Made by a program: the position numbers and the translations under genes. Below are positions 24,481-39,700 of a stretch of DNA of 64,000 bases, piece by piece; positions within the stretch are counted from its first letter, which is position 1, and every line of letters starts with the position of its first letter. Source of the DNA: Chamaea fasciata (taxonomy: Eukaryota > Chordata > Aves > Passeriformes > Sylviidae); NCBI GenBank assembly GCA_029207755.1, contig JARCOQ010000002.1, positions 40,868,244-40,932,243 on the forward strand. Reading direction: 5' to 3'. A model generated the notes under the pieces. That model was not told the origin of the DNA and did not search any database. It was given only the letters and a program-made list of their open reading frames with translations.

Positions 24481-27400
24481 AGTAATAATAATACCTATCT
24501 GATATATGCTGCTTTGCATAGCAGGACCTAATCTGGTCAAGGACATTACAATTCCTCTGCCAACACAGATATTAAACACCATCTCTGTATGTCTACAATC
24601 AGAGTATTAATGCAGTTACCAATCTGATCTTGTGGAAAGAACATGAACATGCTACTTCCCTGGTACTACTTAGTCAAGGTGAAAAGCAGGGTAATCTAAT
24701 CCATTTGAAAAGTAGTCCTAACATGACTGTACTGCTTTTGGTACTTGTGCTGAACCCTGATGATCCTTGCACTATGTTTTCTTATATCAAAAAACCCAGC
24801 CACAGAACATTCCCATTAACAGCATCATTGGACAGAATCTCTGGGAATTTATGATTAATTTCAGCTCAGGGATGGGATTATATTATCTATCTTTGGACCT
24901 CTACAAAGCCAACATCTAAGCTAGTTAGTCTTATTTCCATTTACAATACTAAACCTGGCATTTCTGGGGTACAAATCATCTAATCTGTTTTAGAAGCTTT
25001 ACTTGGGATGATAGTGCACCCTGAAAATGTTTTTTTTGTCTTCATTGTCTCTACAAAGGAAACCTGGGAGGCTGATCTTAGATACAGATGTCAAAACTGT
25101 AGATATTGACATGTGGTCACCTAAATTCCAAACCACTTCTCTGACCAGTGATGAGCAATCACTACTTAAATAATGAAGAAGCCATTTCTTTAATCTTTTG
25201 GCAGCTTTACTCATTTCCAACTGGAATAACTAAACTGTGAAAAATGGAAAAAAAAGGCAGCATCACAGAATGGTTATTAAACACACACATGCAGTGAATA
25301 GCTAATGATTGGCATGAATATGCAGGTAAGGAAAGTGGACTGAAGTGACAGCATACCAAGATTTTAATTTCTAACAATAGAATTTATAATGAAAAGTTTT
25401 AAGGAGGATGGGTCAATGCCTTGGCTGACAGTTTCATACTGACTCAGTATCTGATTAGCTTTTTTTTTAAGCTGGCAACTGAAAGGGGAAATGGAAAGGA
25501 AACTGCACAGCTGACGCTCACTAGACTTGATCCTGCATTGGACCATACATAGATATAAATGCATATATTATTTCTTAGGAATGGAAAAGAGAAAATTGAT
25601 CTCATAATTTGCTAATTCACCAATAAAGCGTTCCTTTAGTCAAGAAGGACAGAGCTGCTTTCAGATCCAGAATCAATATGCTTGGTTTTTTAATGTTTTT
25701 CATTTGCTATAGAAAAATATTTAAATGCCTCAAAAGTCACAAGATTGTTTATTCAATACTGTTACTGTTTCTTCTTCTTCGGTATTTAAGACTAATAGCA
25801 ATTAAGAAATCCCATCACTAAATGACCACTGAAACTGCAGAGCAATTAAAATGTCAATAATTATGTGGTCATTTTCTGCTAAGAATACAGAAAAAAAAAA
25901 GAAATTTTCAATGCAGATTTTTTTTCTTAAAAACAGTAAAGAGTTATGCAAGCTATAATCAGGTCATACACCATTCTAAATATGCCTACCTTGGCCACAT
26001 TCTCTACACATTTGGTTGCTCAGTTCTTGACAAGCCACAATTTAAATTAAATAAAAATGTATTTGAAAAGCTCCTGAGTCCTCTGGTGAAGGCTGCCAGT
26101 CGCAAAACTTGGAAATAATTTCCTCTCTGTCATTAGCTTCCATTTAGCACTTCCAGGAAAAAAGTGGCATTGAGTTCAAAAGCATTATTTTAAAACAGAA
26201 ACAATTTGCTTCACTGAATGTTTTGAGAAGACTGTAGTCTTGAGTTCAAAGGGATGGACCACTTGTTTTATCTAAATGCAGGTATCAAAACTGTTTCTTT
26301 AGTCTGTGATTCTTTGAGCTGGTTCACGCCAGATAACCCCTCCAAAATCCAGACATAGACACGTGTACCACCTGCTTCTTGGATCTCAAACCTGATGACT
26401 GCACATTTCAACTCTGATTATATTCAACCTGCATAAACTATTCACAACTCTATGGCTTTGTTCCACCACCACTCAAGGCAGCTGCAGTCATTCTTGGCTT
26501 CTTGGCGCTTTCAGCCTCCACAGTTTGGAGATTATTATTATCTATGGCTTCTGCTTGCAGCTATTTCAAATAATAATATCAAAGTGGTTCTCATCATTAC
26601 AAAACCCTCTCCTCCTTCTCACTATTGCCCCTAGCAGAAGCTGAAGGGCAAATCTATTTTCAGTGCTATCGGTTCAATTTATTCTACCTCGTTCACATGA
26701 ATTTGCCTGTGATTGCTTTGGCTGTTGTTTTGCTGTTGTTTCTTCATTACTTAAAACAATATTAAAAGTTTTAGTTATAACATTTCAAAACCCACCAAAA
26801 TTCTCATATCTTTTCTTACTGAATCAGGAACAACAGGGTGGTAATAATTTAGCGTCATCACCCTGACAACAGTGCTTCTATTTTTGTATTTGTGTCATGG
26901 TAACATAAAAACTTTACCAGACACTTCAGCAAAGCACTGAATTAACTGTTCTACAAGCAGCAAAAATACAGACAAAACAACAGGACTACCAATCACCCTC
27001 TGATAGCAGCTACACTCAGTAAAGAAAAATTACTTCCAGACATCAACTTCCAAAATTACACCTCAGCAAGACAAATTGTGAGTCAGTCCTCAGAGTTAAA
27101 TATGTATGGACATTGATATATTGTTCCTGGCTCTGTTACAGACAAAGAGAAGCTACTCTCTCCATTTGCAGATGGACTTTATAGCCTGTCTCCCACCACT
27201 GATCGCCAGTAAGTGACAAGGAGTCACAGGGAATAATCCTGTGTTTCACCCAGAGCTTTCACAAGTGGAGATCATGATGCAGAATCACAGATATTGATAT
27301 ATGAGACTGCAGAGCCAGATAGCACTGGTTCCTGAGTAAGATGATGTGCAGCCTGAGGGTCCATGACCTGCAGCAGCACAGGCTCTGCTGTGTTGGAGCC

Positions 27401-30400
27401 ATGGGGCTTGGCAGGGTCAGTAGGAACAGAGAGGCATCAGGAAAACACTGGGATGTGGCTGGGAAGTGCGCCAGTTGGAGAAGCATGCTGTCATGACTCA
27501 CTTTGGTGTACCCACCCATGTGGCTAAACATGCAAGTTCTCCCAGCTATGATGAGTTACTGCCCGGTCCTCCAATTAAAAGCAAGAAGCACTGTGATTCT
27601 TCACTTTTTTACCTAGTTTTTCACTGCAGGTTAGCCTTTTGTCATCTTGGTGCATGACTGCTGTGAGGAAGGATGCCTGGGATAGGCAATAACCACCACA
27701 GGACTCGCACAGCACACTGACAGTTCTCTCCAGTGCAAAGAAACAGCCCCATACCTCTATAAGTTAGCTTTTCTGTCAATTCTTTTCCTTAATGTGCAGG
27801 TTTCTGGGTAGATTGGATCAGATTTGGTAAAAAATTGTTCATCTGACAAAACAACTACAAAATATTGCTCATGAAAGTTGAGGCAATGCTCTCCACTTCA
27901 GTTAGTGGGGAAGGTTCTCAAAAGAGGTGTCATAAGGAAGAGTGCAGTCCAGAGAGCACCCCTGACTGAGGATTAGGGCCCATTGGTTCAGTAGGGTCTT
28001 CTCCTAAAGGAGTCACCTTTTCCACTGTGCCCTTCTACTCAGAAGAGAAGTGAAGGAGAAAGGGTCAAAATGCAGGCATGTTCTTGGGGCAAGTAAGCAT
28101 GAGAAAGGGGAAGAATGCAGCAAGCTAAGAAAAAATAAGAACAGAGATGCTGGAGTGTTGAGCTCTGCCTGTGGTTACCCCATTTGTGGTATTTAGACAC
28201 CGTAACTATAAATGATCCGAAAGAAAAGCAGTTTCCAGAAATTTACAGAAGAACGGGACTAAGGGATGTACTGAGACATACAGAAGATCCTGCAGAAACA
28301 AATCATGGGTGAAATAGGGAATGTTCAGAGGTCCAGTAAAGAAACAAAAAGAAGTTATGAGCTCTCCCTGGAATGCAAGGATTAGGGATGGAGGACAATG
28401 GAAGGTCTGCAAGGAAAAATTAGTGTCAATTGCAACTTGAAGAAAAAAGAGACAAAATTATCCTAATATTTAGATTAAAAAACAGAAACTCAGTGATACC
28501 CATTGTTGAACAACAGCCAACATGTATCTATGGCATTCAGAGCTATATGCAGACAGGTTGCTGATAAGCAGAAAAACTTGTATTTAGTACAACAACAACA
28601 ACAAAACAAAATATACAACAACAAAATATAATACCCTGTAAATCTTTCTCTTTTTTTTTCCTGCCATAAGCAGTAGTACCTATATTCTCACTAACAACTG
28701 AATTTACAGGTATTACATTTTCCATACAAAGCGACACATATTTCAGGCATATTAACTCCATACTCAGAACATGCTGTATAACAGAAATCGTGTTATATAA
28801 GTTAAAGACAAAAGAAAGATCATAGTTCATTCAAAAGAAATGCTGTGATACATATTCGAGGTTGTACACTTCAAATGATTAAATTTCATATTGCATGTAG
28901 CATTTTAGTACACTCTGATTTTTATAAGTATATTGATTTACACTTTGAAATATCTTTTTCTTGTACCACACTTTCATTTTGTCACATTGCTGGGTTTTAA
29001 TTTAGTATCAGAATGGTATTTATTAACACCCCCTAAAGATGCTGAAAGATACCTACAGCAGGCTACTAGGAATCCAGAGGCTGGATTTTTCTTACAGTAA
29101 TGGTCAAACTGCTGCTCTATTCAGCTCTGGTGACCAGACATTAAAATAAAAGTTACTGAATTTGAAGACCATGCAACAATGATGGTTCTTAATCTGGGAA
29201 TCATGCCTTGCAATGAAACATTAAGTGCGGGCCAGTGTCTTTCAAGAAGATTAGATGTGAATTGACCCTGTCTCTCCAGATAACAACCCACACTTTGCTC
29301 TTTTGAGCCAATTACCAATGTCAACAAGCTCTTTCATTTGGCAGTGCAGGCATTAACAAAACCAGGTAGCTGCAATGTGAAGGCAGCAATATCCAAACTG
29401 GAAGTATGAGCAAACTTTACCACTGACACCAGCTACTATTAGAACAGCTACGAAATTAACAAATGACTTTAATAATATTTAATTTTCTTTTCTATTTTTT
29501 GATGCAGTCCCATAAAGGCAGGCTATCCATGACAACAGTATTTTAAAGTCAGTAACAAAAGGTCAGACAGACACCAAACTGTCTGATCTCAAATGTAAGA
29601 GTGTGATTCTTGCCCCTCAAAAAAGACATAAATTGAGTTTCTGAAGCCTAGTTACCACTATGTATAAGTAGTTACAATCTTATCAGCTAAGTTAATACTA
29701 ATGCAAGGCAACATATAAAATCTCTCTTGAATTTTTCTGACACATTTACTAGCTATAAATGAACAGGAAATAGGAGATACTTAAGATTTCAGAAGTTTAA
29801 GGCTGTAATAACGACTTTGGTTAACTGCAGTTTGTTATATTTATTTATGAAAAGCTGAAGTAAAACTGAAACAAAAGAATATATTTAATAAATTATGTTT
29901 CATCAATGCTCCTCTTCATCTTTCATCCAGCTCTGGAAATAGGCACTCCTGGGTGCATACTGGAAGAATGTGAGAGACAGACTTTTTAATGATCTCTCTA
30001 AAGTCACATAATACTTGTTCAAATGAGACAGTAGTTATGCCTTTGAAAAATCAGATGTCATCCGACACTACTATGCCTATGAGCATCCTGTTTGCTACTC
30101 ATAACTACAAGAAAGTGTGCAGGACTTCATTATCACACTGTGCAAATTGTGTATTACCTTTATTTTTTCCATTTATCACAGAAGCCTGTCCTCGTATCTC
30201 TCTGTACAAAGGATTTACTAATAGTTAATTTGCTGCATACTGCAGTTAAGCAATTGTAAACAAAACACAAATCAACTAACATTCATTGTAAATATTCTGC
30301 AATTCTTCCTTTGCCATTTTTATCTGAATGGCAAATTTTGATTCTGCAATTAAACACTGGGACACAAAACTTGAAAGGCTCTCCCAGGCTGTCTCTTCCA

Positions 30401-30575
30401 AACCCCTCAGACTGGTTGGCTGTTTCCATGCTAAATTTATCTTTATTGCACTTATGTAAGTACCAGCTTTATCCTTTTCTTCCCCTCCCAAGTTTGCTTC
30501 CTGCAGTAATTCTGAAGAGATGTTATATCTCCTCTCAGCATCCATTTTATTACACTAAGCAAGCCAAGCTGTCTT
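24481..30575. other. PDGFD: PDGFD intron 3, left part, no gene seen
   Basis: Intronic sequence with scattered A/T runs and a CAA-rich patch (acaacaacaacaacaaaac, near 28590-28625). No exon or named repeat was recognised. Confidence 0.5.
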
Positions 30576-30735
30576 GGCCCTTAGTAAGAAATGTCCTCTT
30601 CTCCCCCATTGTCCCTGAACTCAGTCCAAGAAAAATGTGGTTGCTCTGTACCTTGGGGACCAGAACTGTACAAAGTATTCCAGGAAAGATGCAACTACAG
30701 CCTCACTGGTCACATGCCTAGTACACTGAGACATT
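30576..30735 (-). mobile_element. Old CR1-like fragment
   Basis: Read antisense, the block ttggggaccagaactgtaca with agtattccagg and cagcctcactgg resembles the conserved CR1 stretch that in antisense reads gggcccagaactggacacag, tattccaggtgtgg. Similarity is patchy and the ends are unclear, so it is either an old diverged CR1 or a chance likeness. Confidence 0.4.
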
Positions 30736-33668
30736 TTCTTTGTCCCTGTTCAATAACCAGTGATATGTCATTTAAAAGCAAGTAGTTTTGCTATTAATCT
30801 CTACATGAGTGACCTCTTTGCTCATTTTTGGGCTGTTCCATTTCACTGCAAATCAATTCTGTGCTGCTCAAGGTCATCCAGCTTGCCTCTCTCATACTCT
30901 GATTTTTTCATTCATGAGCAATGCACTTCAGCAATGTACGTGCTGCAAAAACCATTAAAATGCTACTCTGCAGGTTGTACTCTGGTCCCTAAAACATCCC
31001 AAAAAACCCCCCAAACTTACTGTAAGATCAACCTTTTACAAACTCCTATAAGCAAGCTATCCCTGGCTGGATACTCCCTTCTGTCTTACAGGCCACTGCC
31101 TGCCCTCTGACTGCCACATGCCACCTTCTCCAGCACAAGCCACCGTTTCCTGCGTGACACTGAGATGCTCCTCTGAAGTCCAACTACATTTGCTAAACAG
31201 CATTTCCTTCCATTCCAGGCTATCCTTCAGTCTGGAATGAGTTTCTTTGATAAAGAGAGGTGGAGTTTTCTTTTCCTAGTTTCCTGCATTCTTAACCACC
31301 TATTTTGCTGACAAGTGCCCTGTAAGCATTCTAGGTCAGACCTAGAAGTGTGAAGGTGCCCTGGCCACTCTGCTGCCATTGATGCTATAGGCTGCCACTG
31401 CATTCACCGTCTCCACGGGAACCCTGGCTCACCTTACTGCAATCCAGGGATGCAATCCAGGTGCATTATGCTTACACTGCATCTGCTCCTCACTCCCTTT
31501 CTATTCCTGTTGTATATAAAGGAGACCTTTCAGAAGTGACTCTTGGTGCCTTGTGGTCTGCAATGCCCATCTTCCAGCAGTGACAGTGGAGAGGTCTGAA
31601 GGCAATTTGGCTCCTTGCTCACCTTGGGTCTGTGCCTTAGCACACCTGGCCCACAGAGGCATCCCATTTTGCAGGGCTTGCTGGTCCCCCTGTGATGGTC
31701 CATGCTGGCTCTGCCAGGGCAGTGGGAAGCAAACATCAAGAGGGGTCCTGATCAGGGCGATTCTGCACATCAAAGTGGGAAATGAGCTTGGGAGGAGTGA
31801 TCCCATGAGCCAAAAACCTGCTGTCAGGTCAGTATCTAGTGCCCTTGTAAGGACTTTGGTGAACTTCTGCCACGCTGACTGGCAGGGTTTTGGAAGCAGC
31901 CACCCTGGTAACAGGTAACTCTGCCCTGAGCAAAACTGAAAACCTGATACTTCACTTGCCTGGTAGTGTCCAGGTGGGCAAAAAATTCTTTCAGAGTTAA
32001 CAGAAGGCAGTGACAGCTGGTTATTTCAGATCCTCCTTCTTGGTGTGACTCATACCAAATGGGAATGTACTGAAAGACCCCAGTACTAGGGATAGAAGAA
32101 AAAATATTAATGAGAGAAAACCTCCCAGGAGCAAGTTATTAATTTTCTGACTTCTTTCCACTTGGGTTTCTACACATTTTTAATAGATTTAAACACGGTC
32201 CATAATCAGAGAAAAATGATCATTAACAAATACAGTGTAATTTCCTTTAATATTCCAAGTTTTCCACTATTCTACTAGGAGGACCTGCTAAGTGCTTGGA
32301 CATGCACACTTACATTTTCAGATGTAATTTGGGAGAAACATGGAAGCAATAATAATAATAATAACAAAAAACTCTAATGGAGCTAAGCAAATTTAATTCT
32401 CAAGCTGAGTACATCATGTAGAAGGGTACTGGTAAGAGGCATTAGCTATCCTAGCAGCAATCCTAGCCTATTGATTTTTTTGAAGGATCCATTTGTTTTT
32501 GAGCTCTCTGTCAGAGGATGAGGCTTAATTCTGCAGTAAGCATGCAGAAGGAGCATGTGTTATGTTTCACAGATAATGCAAAACAAAGCATTTGTTCACC
32601 CTCCTGCTTTGACTAGAAGGCATTGCATTTTCTAGGACAACAAAAAAGGACTGCTATCCAAGCTTTCTAAGATGTTCAATAATCATAAAAAATAGCGAGA
32701 AAATCTCATCTTTGAAGAATAAAAGAACCATTTTCTCTCAGGTTTTTGATGTGATCAAAAGCAGTCAATTTACTGCACACAGCACAGGATACTGCTTACT
32801 GGGGTATTTGTTTAACCTGAGTTTTATCAAACAGCTAAATAAAGGAAAAAACCCAACTATAACAATGGAATTTCCAGATCTTTTCCTCAGAAACACCACT
32901 GCTGTTAAAGCTAAATACAAGTCCTTTAGGAGCAGTTATGCTCCTCATTTCTCTTATGTCTAATTTTACAAATATAAATTGTAAGTGACAGTATGAGTAA
33001 AGACCAGGTAAAAAAAAACACCTTACATTGGCCACGTTTTGCAATCTTCCTAAACCGGTTTAGCTGTATCAGTTTTGGGATCAGCTTACCAAAAATGGCC
33101 TTGAAAATCCTTCTAAACACCAAACTGAGACCATAGTCTCAGGACTGGGAGGGTGTGTACTGGGCCACAATTAGTGTGCGACACATTTTATTTGAAGTCT
33201 GACTAAATATAAGCATTACCAAATAGACTAAGGATGGCTGTAAAATTGTAACAGGCTAAATATTTTTAAGCAATGAAAAGCAAGACAAACAGTTTAATGC
33301 AGTTTCATGCTGATGACCTGGAAAATGTCACAGAAAATTGAAACTGGTTAAAAAAAAAAAAAAAAAGAGTTGTAAACATCATTTAATACAAAGAAATATG
33401 GTAGGATTACCAGAGGTCAGAAGCAGTGGCAGGTAAGAAAAACAAGCTTTCACTTTAAAGACTGTAAGTAGAGAAAAACGTACGAGCCATAAACTCTATT
33501 TGATGGCACACACAAACTCAGAAAGAAACTAGTGTCAAGAGCCTGGATGGAAAAAAGAGAAAAAAAATGACATTAATCTGAAATGAGACACAGTGGCACA
33601 GCATGGAGGGTAACTTATACCTGCACACACAGAGATCTTCCCAAGGGCACAAAGAGATGCTTCCCCAT
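30736..33668. other. PDGFD: PDGFD intron 3, no gene seen
   Basis: Intronic sequence. The stretch 31340-31920 is noticeably richer in G+C than its surroundings and opens several short frames, none of which I recognise. An (AAT)n patch lies near 32348-32364 and an A run near 33351-33366. Confidence 0.5.
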
Positions 33669-33731
33669 ACCAAGGGGACACCCACTATCACAAATCACCA
33701 CCAAGGGGATACCACACCACCACAAACCACC
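33669..33731 (+). repeat. Imperfect tandem duplication of about 31 bases
   Basis: Two adjacent units begin accaaggggacaccc (33669) and accaaggggatacca (33700). Each ends in a cacaaa-cacc motif. The second copy is slightly longer and carries extra CAC units. Confidence 0.65.
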
Positions 33732-36700
33732 TCCTCCCAGGAGACTATGGGCAAGGTAGGGCCTCTCCCCATTGGCAGGGATGTGTGAGCATCTGCACAT
33801 CTTCACCACCTTCCCATGGGTGCAGAGCAGGGTTATGCTCAGAAAAAAAATACATTTGTGGGTGCAAGCAGCTCTTCTGGAAACTGAAGATGGGTATTCT
33901 CAAGACAACAGGCACAGTTAGGTTTAACCTACATGGATGTGACATCAGTATTAATAAAAATCGCAGGAAGTAACTACACAGCCCATCTATGGAGAGGCCA
34001 AGGTGACACTAAACCCCTGCCATCCTGGCCTTACAGGGCTGGTCTGTGCAGGCCAGGCTTTTCAGCTGCCCACCTCCATCAGCAATGCAGGCTTATGAGG
34101 AGAAAACACTGGGGAGGGCTCTCACACACACTGGCAGAAAGACTTTGCTCTGTAGTACAAAAACTGAGTCTTTCCTGAACAGCAGACAGCATTTTTAATA
34201 TACCAAACCCACAGACTGTTTAGTTCCTACTGCTGGTTTTTAGCACAGCGCTCCTGGCCACTCTGCCCGTCTTTGCCCACTTTGTCCAGGAGATCTAGAC
34301 ATGGACTGCACGAGCAGTAGGCCAGCACCCATACAATAGTACAGACTTCAGCAGCTGGTATTACAAGCATTGTCTCTGCCTTTAATCTATTCCTTAATGC
34401 ACCTGGAAAATGTTCCTGAACCAGCACTGATCTAGCACTGTCAGCACACAAAGTTGCTGCTACGGTGGGAAAACGGAGTGTTTATTTTCACATATTTCTG
34501 ATGGAGATAAATTATGTGTATAAGGAGCAGTGTCCTATCTTCTGCTGCCTTACATTATCTTCTCTGAGTTGTTTTTTTTTCTCTCTCTTCAGAGCTTAAT
34601 AATGCAAATTTTTCTGTCTCAACTCATGCATATGCAAAAAGAGGTGGAAGGCCTGAATCAGAACATGACTGATACATTCAGGTTCTTTCCTAACCATCAG
34701 CATAAGATAAGCACAAAAGACCTTGTTTACACCATGCCTGCTTAAAGGAGAGGTGGCTCAGAGATAAAATACACATGTTGTAAGTACAGTGCACATTTTG
34801 AAATAGGATCTCATTTCTAGTCAGGCACAAAAGTTCCACCTCGTCTGTAATAAACAGCAATTGCTTTGTGCCTGGTTTAGGTTCCCGCATTAACACAACA
34901 TCCCAGATTTCTTGTAGAGAAAGCAAAGCTTTCAGCCGCCTGTTTCTATCACTAGTGACCTCTTCAGCATGCAACACAAACCACACAGAGCAGACAGACT
35001 ACTTGATTTGTTCAAGATTTTTTTTTTGTTTCAAGTTTATTAGCTTGGTGTGAGATAAATTTTTGCAGTCCCAAGGTGGATTTTTTTACCCTGCCCTAGA
35101 GCATTGGAAAAATTAGCCTTATACTTTCTAAGCTGTCTTCTCAAGTTTCAGGGTTTTTTTATTATTTTCATTTTTCTTTCCTCAAAGATAAAATTCTTTT
35201 TCAAACTTACCCGTAAGTCTGCAAACATTGAATCCCAGGACTCACAAATGCCATTAACTGTGTCACTCACAGTGTTGTCAAGAGTTACAAGAAAATGAAA
35301 GAAAAGATGAACTCCATGTCAGAACTTCTGGGCTACATCTATATTAAGTGGTAAAATGAGGTAGAGATTGATCAGATACAGTGTGAGTCATGTCTTCAGA
35401 CACAACTATTACCCTGTAAAGCAGAGTGGCTACAACAAACTGCACATTGGAAACAGCTTGGGGTCTGTGCTAGTTCCAAACTAGCCATGGTAAAAATGTG
35501 ATGGGTGCAAACAACCTTGTGGCTATGCCTTGAATCAAACACATCCTGCTGAAAAGTCTCTGCTGACAATTCTGGGTACACAGACTTCCTTATTAGAGGG
35601 TCTGATCCTGCAAGAGCTTGCATTTAGGCTTCATTTATATGGTTGATGGCTGGACAACAATGGTGCTAAGAATCAGGAACACAGAATGAGACAACGTAGT
35701 GCCTGACTCCTACAGTCTGAAGAAAGGTTTATTACTGTTTTTCACAAAAAATGACCTAAGGAATACATCAGGACACAAATATTGATTGAAAAGAAGCATT
35801 TTTATAGCTGCCAAGATCAGAAGTATTATTAAAAAAAAAAAAAAAAAGAAGAAAAATAAAGGCTTCTTCAGGTTAGGAAAGGGACCTGGAAAATAAGGTT
35901 TATCTGCCACAAAACACCATTTTGTACAATTAAGCTATATTCCGGAACAAAAGCTATTAAAATGAAAAAAAAAAAAAACAACCTGTTTTCACAGGTAACA
36001 GAAAAAATGGATGTTATTTGATTCTGCTAAAAATGATCTGAAACCAAGACACACTAATTCCACAAACCTAAAAGCTATTTTAAGCTTTCAGTGCTACAGA
36101 TGAGTTGCAAAATCTGACCCTGTGTTGTTACAGGCTCAGACCTTCTCTAATTAAGCTCTGACTAGTTATCAAACTAACAACTGAGGAAAACAGAACTGCA
36201 TTTTTCTTGGTATTACAAGAGATAGGATTTTTTTTTTTTTTTTTTTTTGGCATGCTATGTTTGCTCAAAATCAGTTCAATGCAGAGAGAAATCTGTGGGT
36301 TGGAAAACAGAGACAGGGTTGCAGGCAAAGAATGATGGCAACACCCCAAGCCCCGGGCTGAAGAAGGTGTTCAGTTCAGTAGCACAAAGCTTAGCAACAT
36401 GCAGGGGGTTATTTTATGTAACAGTGTCATTTAGCCAAAAATTTCCAACTACGATTTATCCTATCAAGTCTAAAAACGACAGGAACCCTGCAACTAATAA
36501 AAGATGTGTGTGCAAATATGAATGTGTAAGGGCAAACCAAAAACACTCTGCCACGTCCGTCACCTATTTTATTATGAAGGCATGGACTGTACTGAGTGCT
36601 CAGGGCAAAACCAAAGGTTGTAAATTTCATAAAGATGTATGAATACAAAACAAAAGTCAGGTTTACACAGCTCCATGGCTGTCTTTGGAAATGTGGTGTA

Positions 36701-39700
36701 GTGTGTCAAGGTTACAGAAGCCAGAACCACCGTGATGAGCAAACAGCAGCAGCCTGAGCAAACTGGCTTCCTCAGCAGGGAGGAAGGACCTTCTCTGATG
36801 ACCTCTGCCTGGGGCTACAGAGTCAGAACAAAACTAATGATTGTTAGAAGGAAGTGTGGAGATCCCAAGGGCTCCAGTCATCATGCCACCTAAGAAGGAA
36901 GGGGCTGGGATGAAAACACCAACCAGGTTTCTCACACCCACCAGACCAGTGGCTCAGTGTGGTCTGAAGCTGATTTTCATTCCTTCACCTTCCTGGTTTG
37001 GAATCCGGAATTGCTGTTCTCTATTTTGCAGGCATGCAATACCTTAGACTAGGGAGGACCCAGGTAAATCAGGCAGGCACAGGAAAAGTGAGCATCCAAA
37101 TAAAACAGCATGGCAAACCAACCCCTTTGTTCATCACTCATGGTCTGGGCCATGCAGCCCACCCTGCTACCACAGTGTCCCAGACTGGGCTCTGGAACAC
37201 CACCACCTACTTCTGTACTATCTTTTAGAACTTAATTTTGTGGCATTTTAGTATTGATGTGCCTACCTTCGAGGTGGGAAGGTCTCTAGCTGTGAGAAGG
37301 TGTTAGGGCAGTGGTGGAGCCTGCCCTGGAAGCCAGCACCCTCCCTGAGGTCATGATGCTGCATCCAAACCCATAGAAAATGCGACTGCAGGCACAACCA
37401 TCTTCACTGAGGACATGTAAAAATCAGTAATGGTATCATAACCCAACAGAAGAAAAGTCTGCTGTGGAAAGATGCAACCTAATGTGTTTTTAGATTACAT
37501 GCTGAATGGGAGGAGGAGCCCAGGAAACCTGGGAGCCCAAACACAGACTGAACTGACAGAAGAAAACCCATTAAAGGACACATTTCCAGTGTTAAGGCAG
37601 ACAGGCTGGCAACAGTCATGCAGACCTGCCTAAGCAGGGTAACCTGACAGGTGACACTGATGCCAAAATGATTTTTGATAACACCACCACCTGTAACACA
37701 GCCCTGGTGATGCCTGAACCACCAGACTCAGTTCCATTCACTACAACAGAGACACTGTAAAAAGTTATGAAAATCTGGGGCAGTTCTGATAAGAATGTCA
37801 AAAACTCTGAGGGGATTAAATAGCCTGATTTTTTGGATAAGATTAAAAGCTAAATATGGACAGTATTGCTTGACTAAGCAAAAAGCAAAGAAGTGTGAAA
37901 GCGCACTACAAATATCTAAGGGAGATATACACCCACAACAAAAAGAACAGATTTCTTTATCATAAATCAAGAAGGAATATAATTGCAGGCAATGGTATGG
38001 CATTAGAAAAAAAAAGAAATTAAAACTTACTATAAAAGAAAAAATGTCTTTGCAACAGTGATTTATTAGTCCACGGATAAATGTTCTGTATGTACTTGTT
38101 ATATTTAAAAATTATACTGGATGATCAAACAATGAATTTACAATACAGAAAATTCTTGTTCTGAAGGAAAGTTGATTGAATGACCTCACATCGGAATTCT
38201 ACGTTTGTCTGTACTAGACATTACTGGGAGGGAAAAAAAGAGTGCCTAAATTTAGATTCAGTAATCTTAAAACAATCAGTACCATCTGATCCAGAGATGT
38301 AAGTAGTTTACAGCAGTTACAGCTGCTGCAACAAACAAGGCAAAGATTTATTATGTAAGCAATTAAACACCCATTATACACAATGCATTGTGTTCCCTGG
38401 CTTGCCAAGAATGATGAAAACACGTTGAACAGTGCTAAGGTTGAAACAGACCCTGCAACCCGAACTTGGCTAGAACAGTACAGGAGTAGGATTGTGCTGC
38501 CAGGCTTTGCAAGGTGCTGACACAGTCAGATAAATAGTATTGGAGGAATACAGAACATGAAGCTGTGCCTTGGAGCTCCTCTCTACACAAGGCTGTGAAG
38601 ACACACAATCCTTGTTTTGATATAAAAGACAAGTTGCAACCAACACCTGCTGTGATAGATTTTCACAAGTTCCTCAGTGCAGTTGGAGGTCTAGCATGTT
38701 TCAATGCACCATACCACTTTTGGTATTTGCTTCTGATAGACTTCCAGAGGAAGCAGACTGACTTCCTACTCTTCTCTAACACAGTTGGAACACTTAAATT
38801 AAGCTGTGCACCTTTGTCTTTTGTAGAAAATCTAGAGCAGAGGTTGCTCAACAGGAACAGGGCCTGGGAAGAACAGGCCATTCCCTCTTCCCTTGTGACC
38901 ACAGTGGTAGGTCAGACTAGTGTTGCCACACTGAAGAACCAGGAGGAGTTAATTAACACCTCTTTGCAGCATTGAAATAGAATGCGCCCAATTAAACTAT
39001 TTTTACAGACACAAGCATGGCACCTCTCTTCTCCCAACAGATCTGCCATTTCAACTATATTTTTAGAAAACACCCTCCAGATTTACCAAATCAAAATAAG
39101 TTCTTCATACATTATGATCATTTCACATGCCAACATTCTTCAGCTGGTGCTGAAGTGGAAGTAAAGGACAGAATATGGATTTACAGAGAATGCATTACAT
39201 CCTCAAGTCAACAGTCTAAAATAGTTCTGCTTTTCAAACAAACAGCTAATGTGATCGACAGGTTAATGACGGTTGTTAAAAAAGTTTGACAGTGCAAATG
39301 CACCTCATTTTCATGCATACTGATGTGCTGTTTGGGGTTAACAGGGGAGAATGGTTGGATTTAACCTTCCTCTTTAGTGCAGATACAAAAGAGGATCACA
39401 AGTCTAGCAGCAGCACTGATTACGTGTTTATGGCAGGCTCAGTTCTCTACTACATTTTGTATCTCTCCTGGTATCTTCTTAATGGCCAACTTCAAACAGA
39501 AAAATTAGCTATGGGGCCTTTCTCCTTTCTATGTCTTCTAACAGAAAGTGAATTAAAGCTGTGACCGGTCTCTTGTACAGTGTCAAAACACCACATACAA
39601 GCTACTTACCTGTTTGTTTGCACAGACACAGGAAGCAAAATCAGGGAACAGAGGGAACCTCTCCCGGGTTATGCTCATTGTGCCACATTTCGTGCACTAT

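Noticed and set aside
24290..24582. Open frames with runs of Leu/Ser or Asp/Asn
   Set aside because: Pure translation of the ATT/ATC microsatellite.
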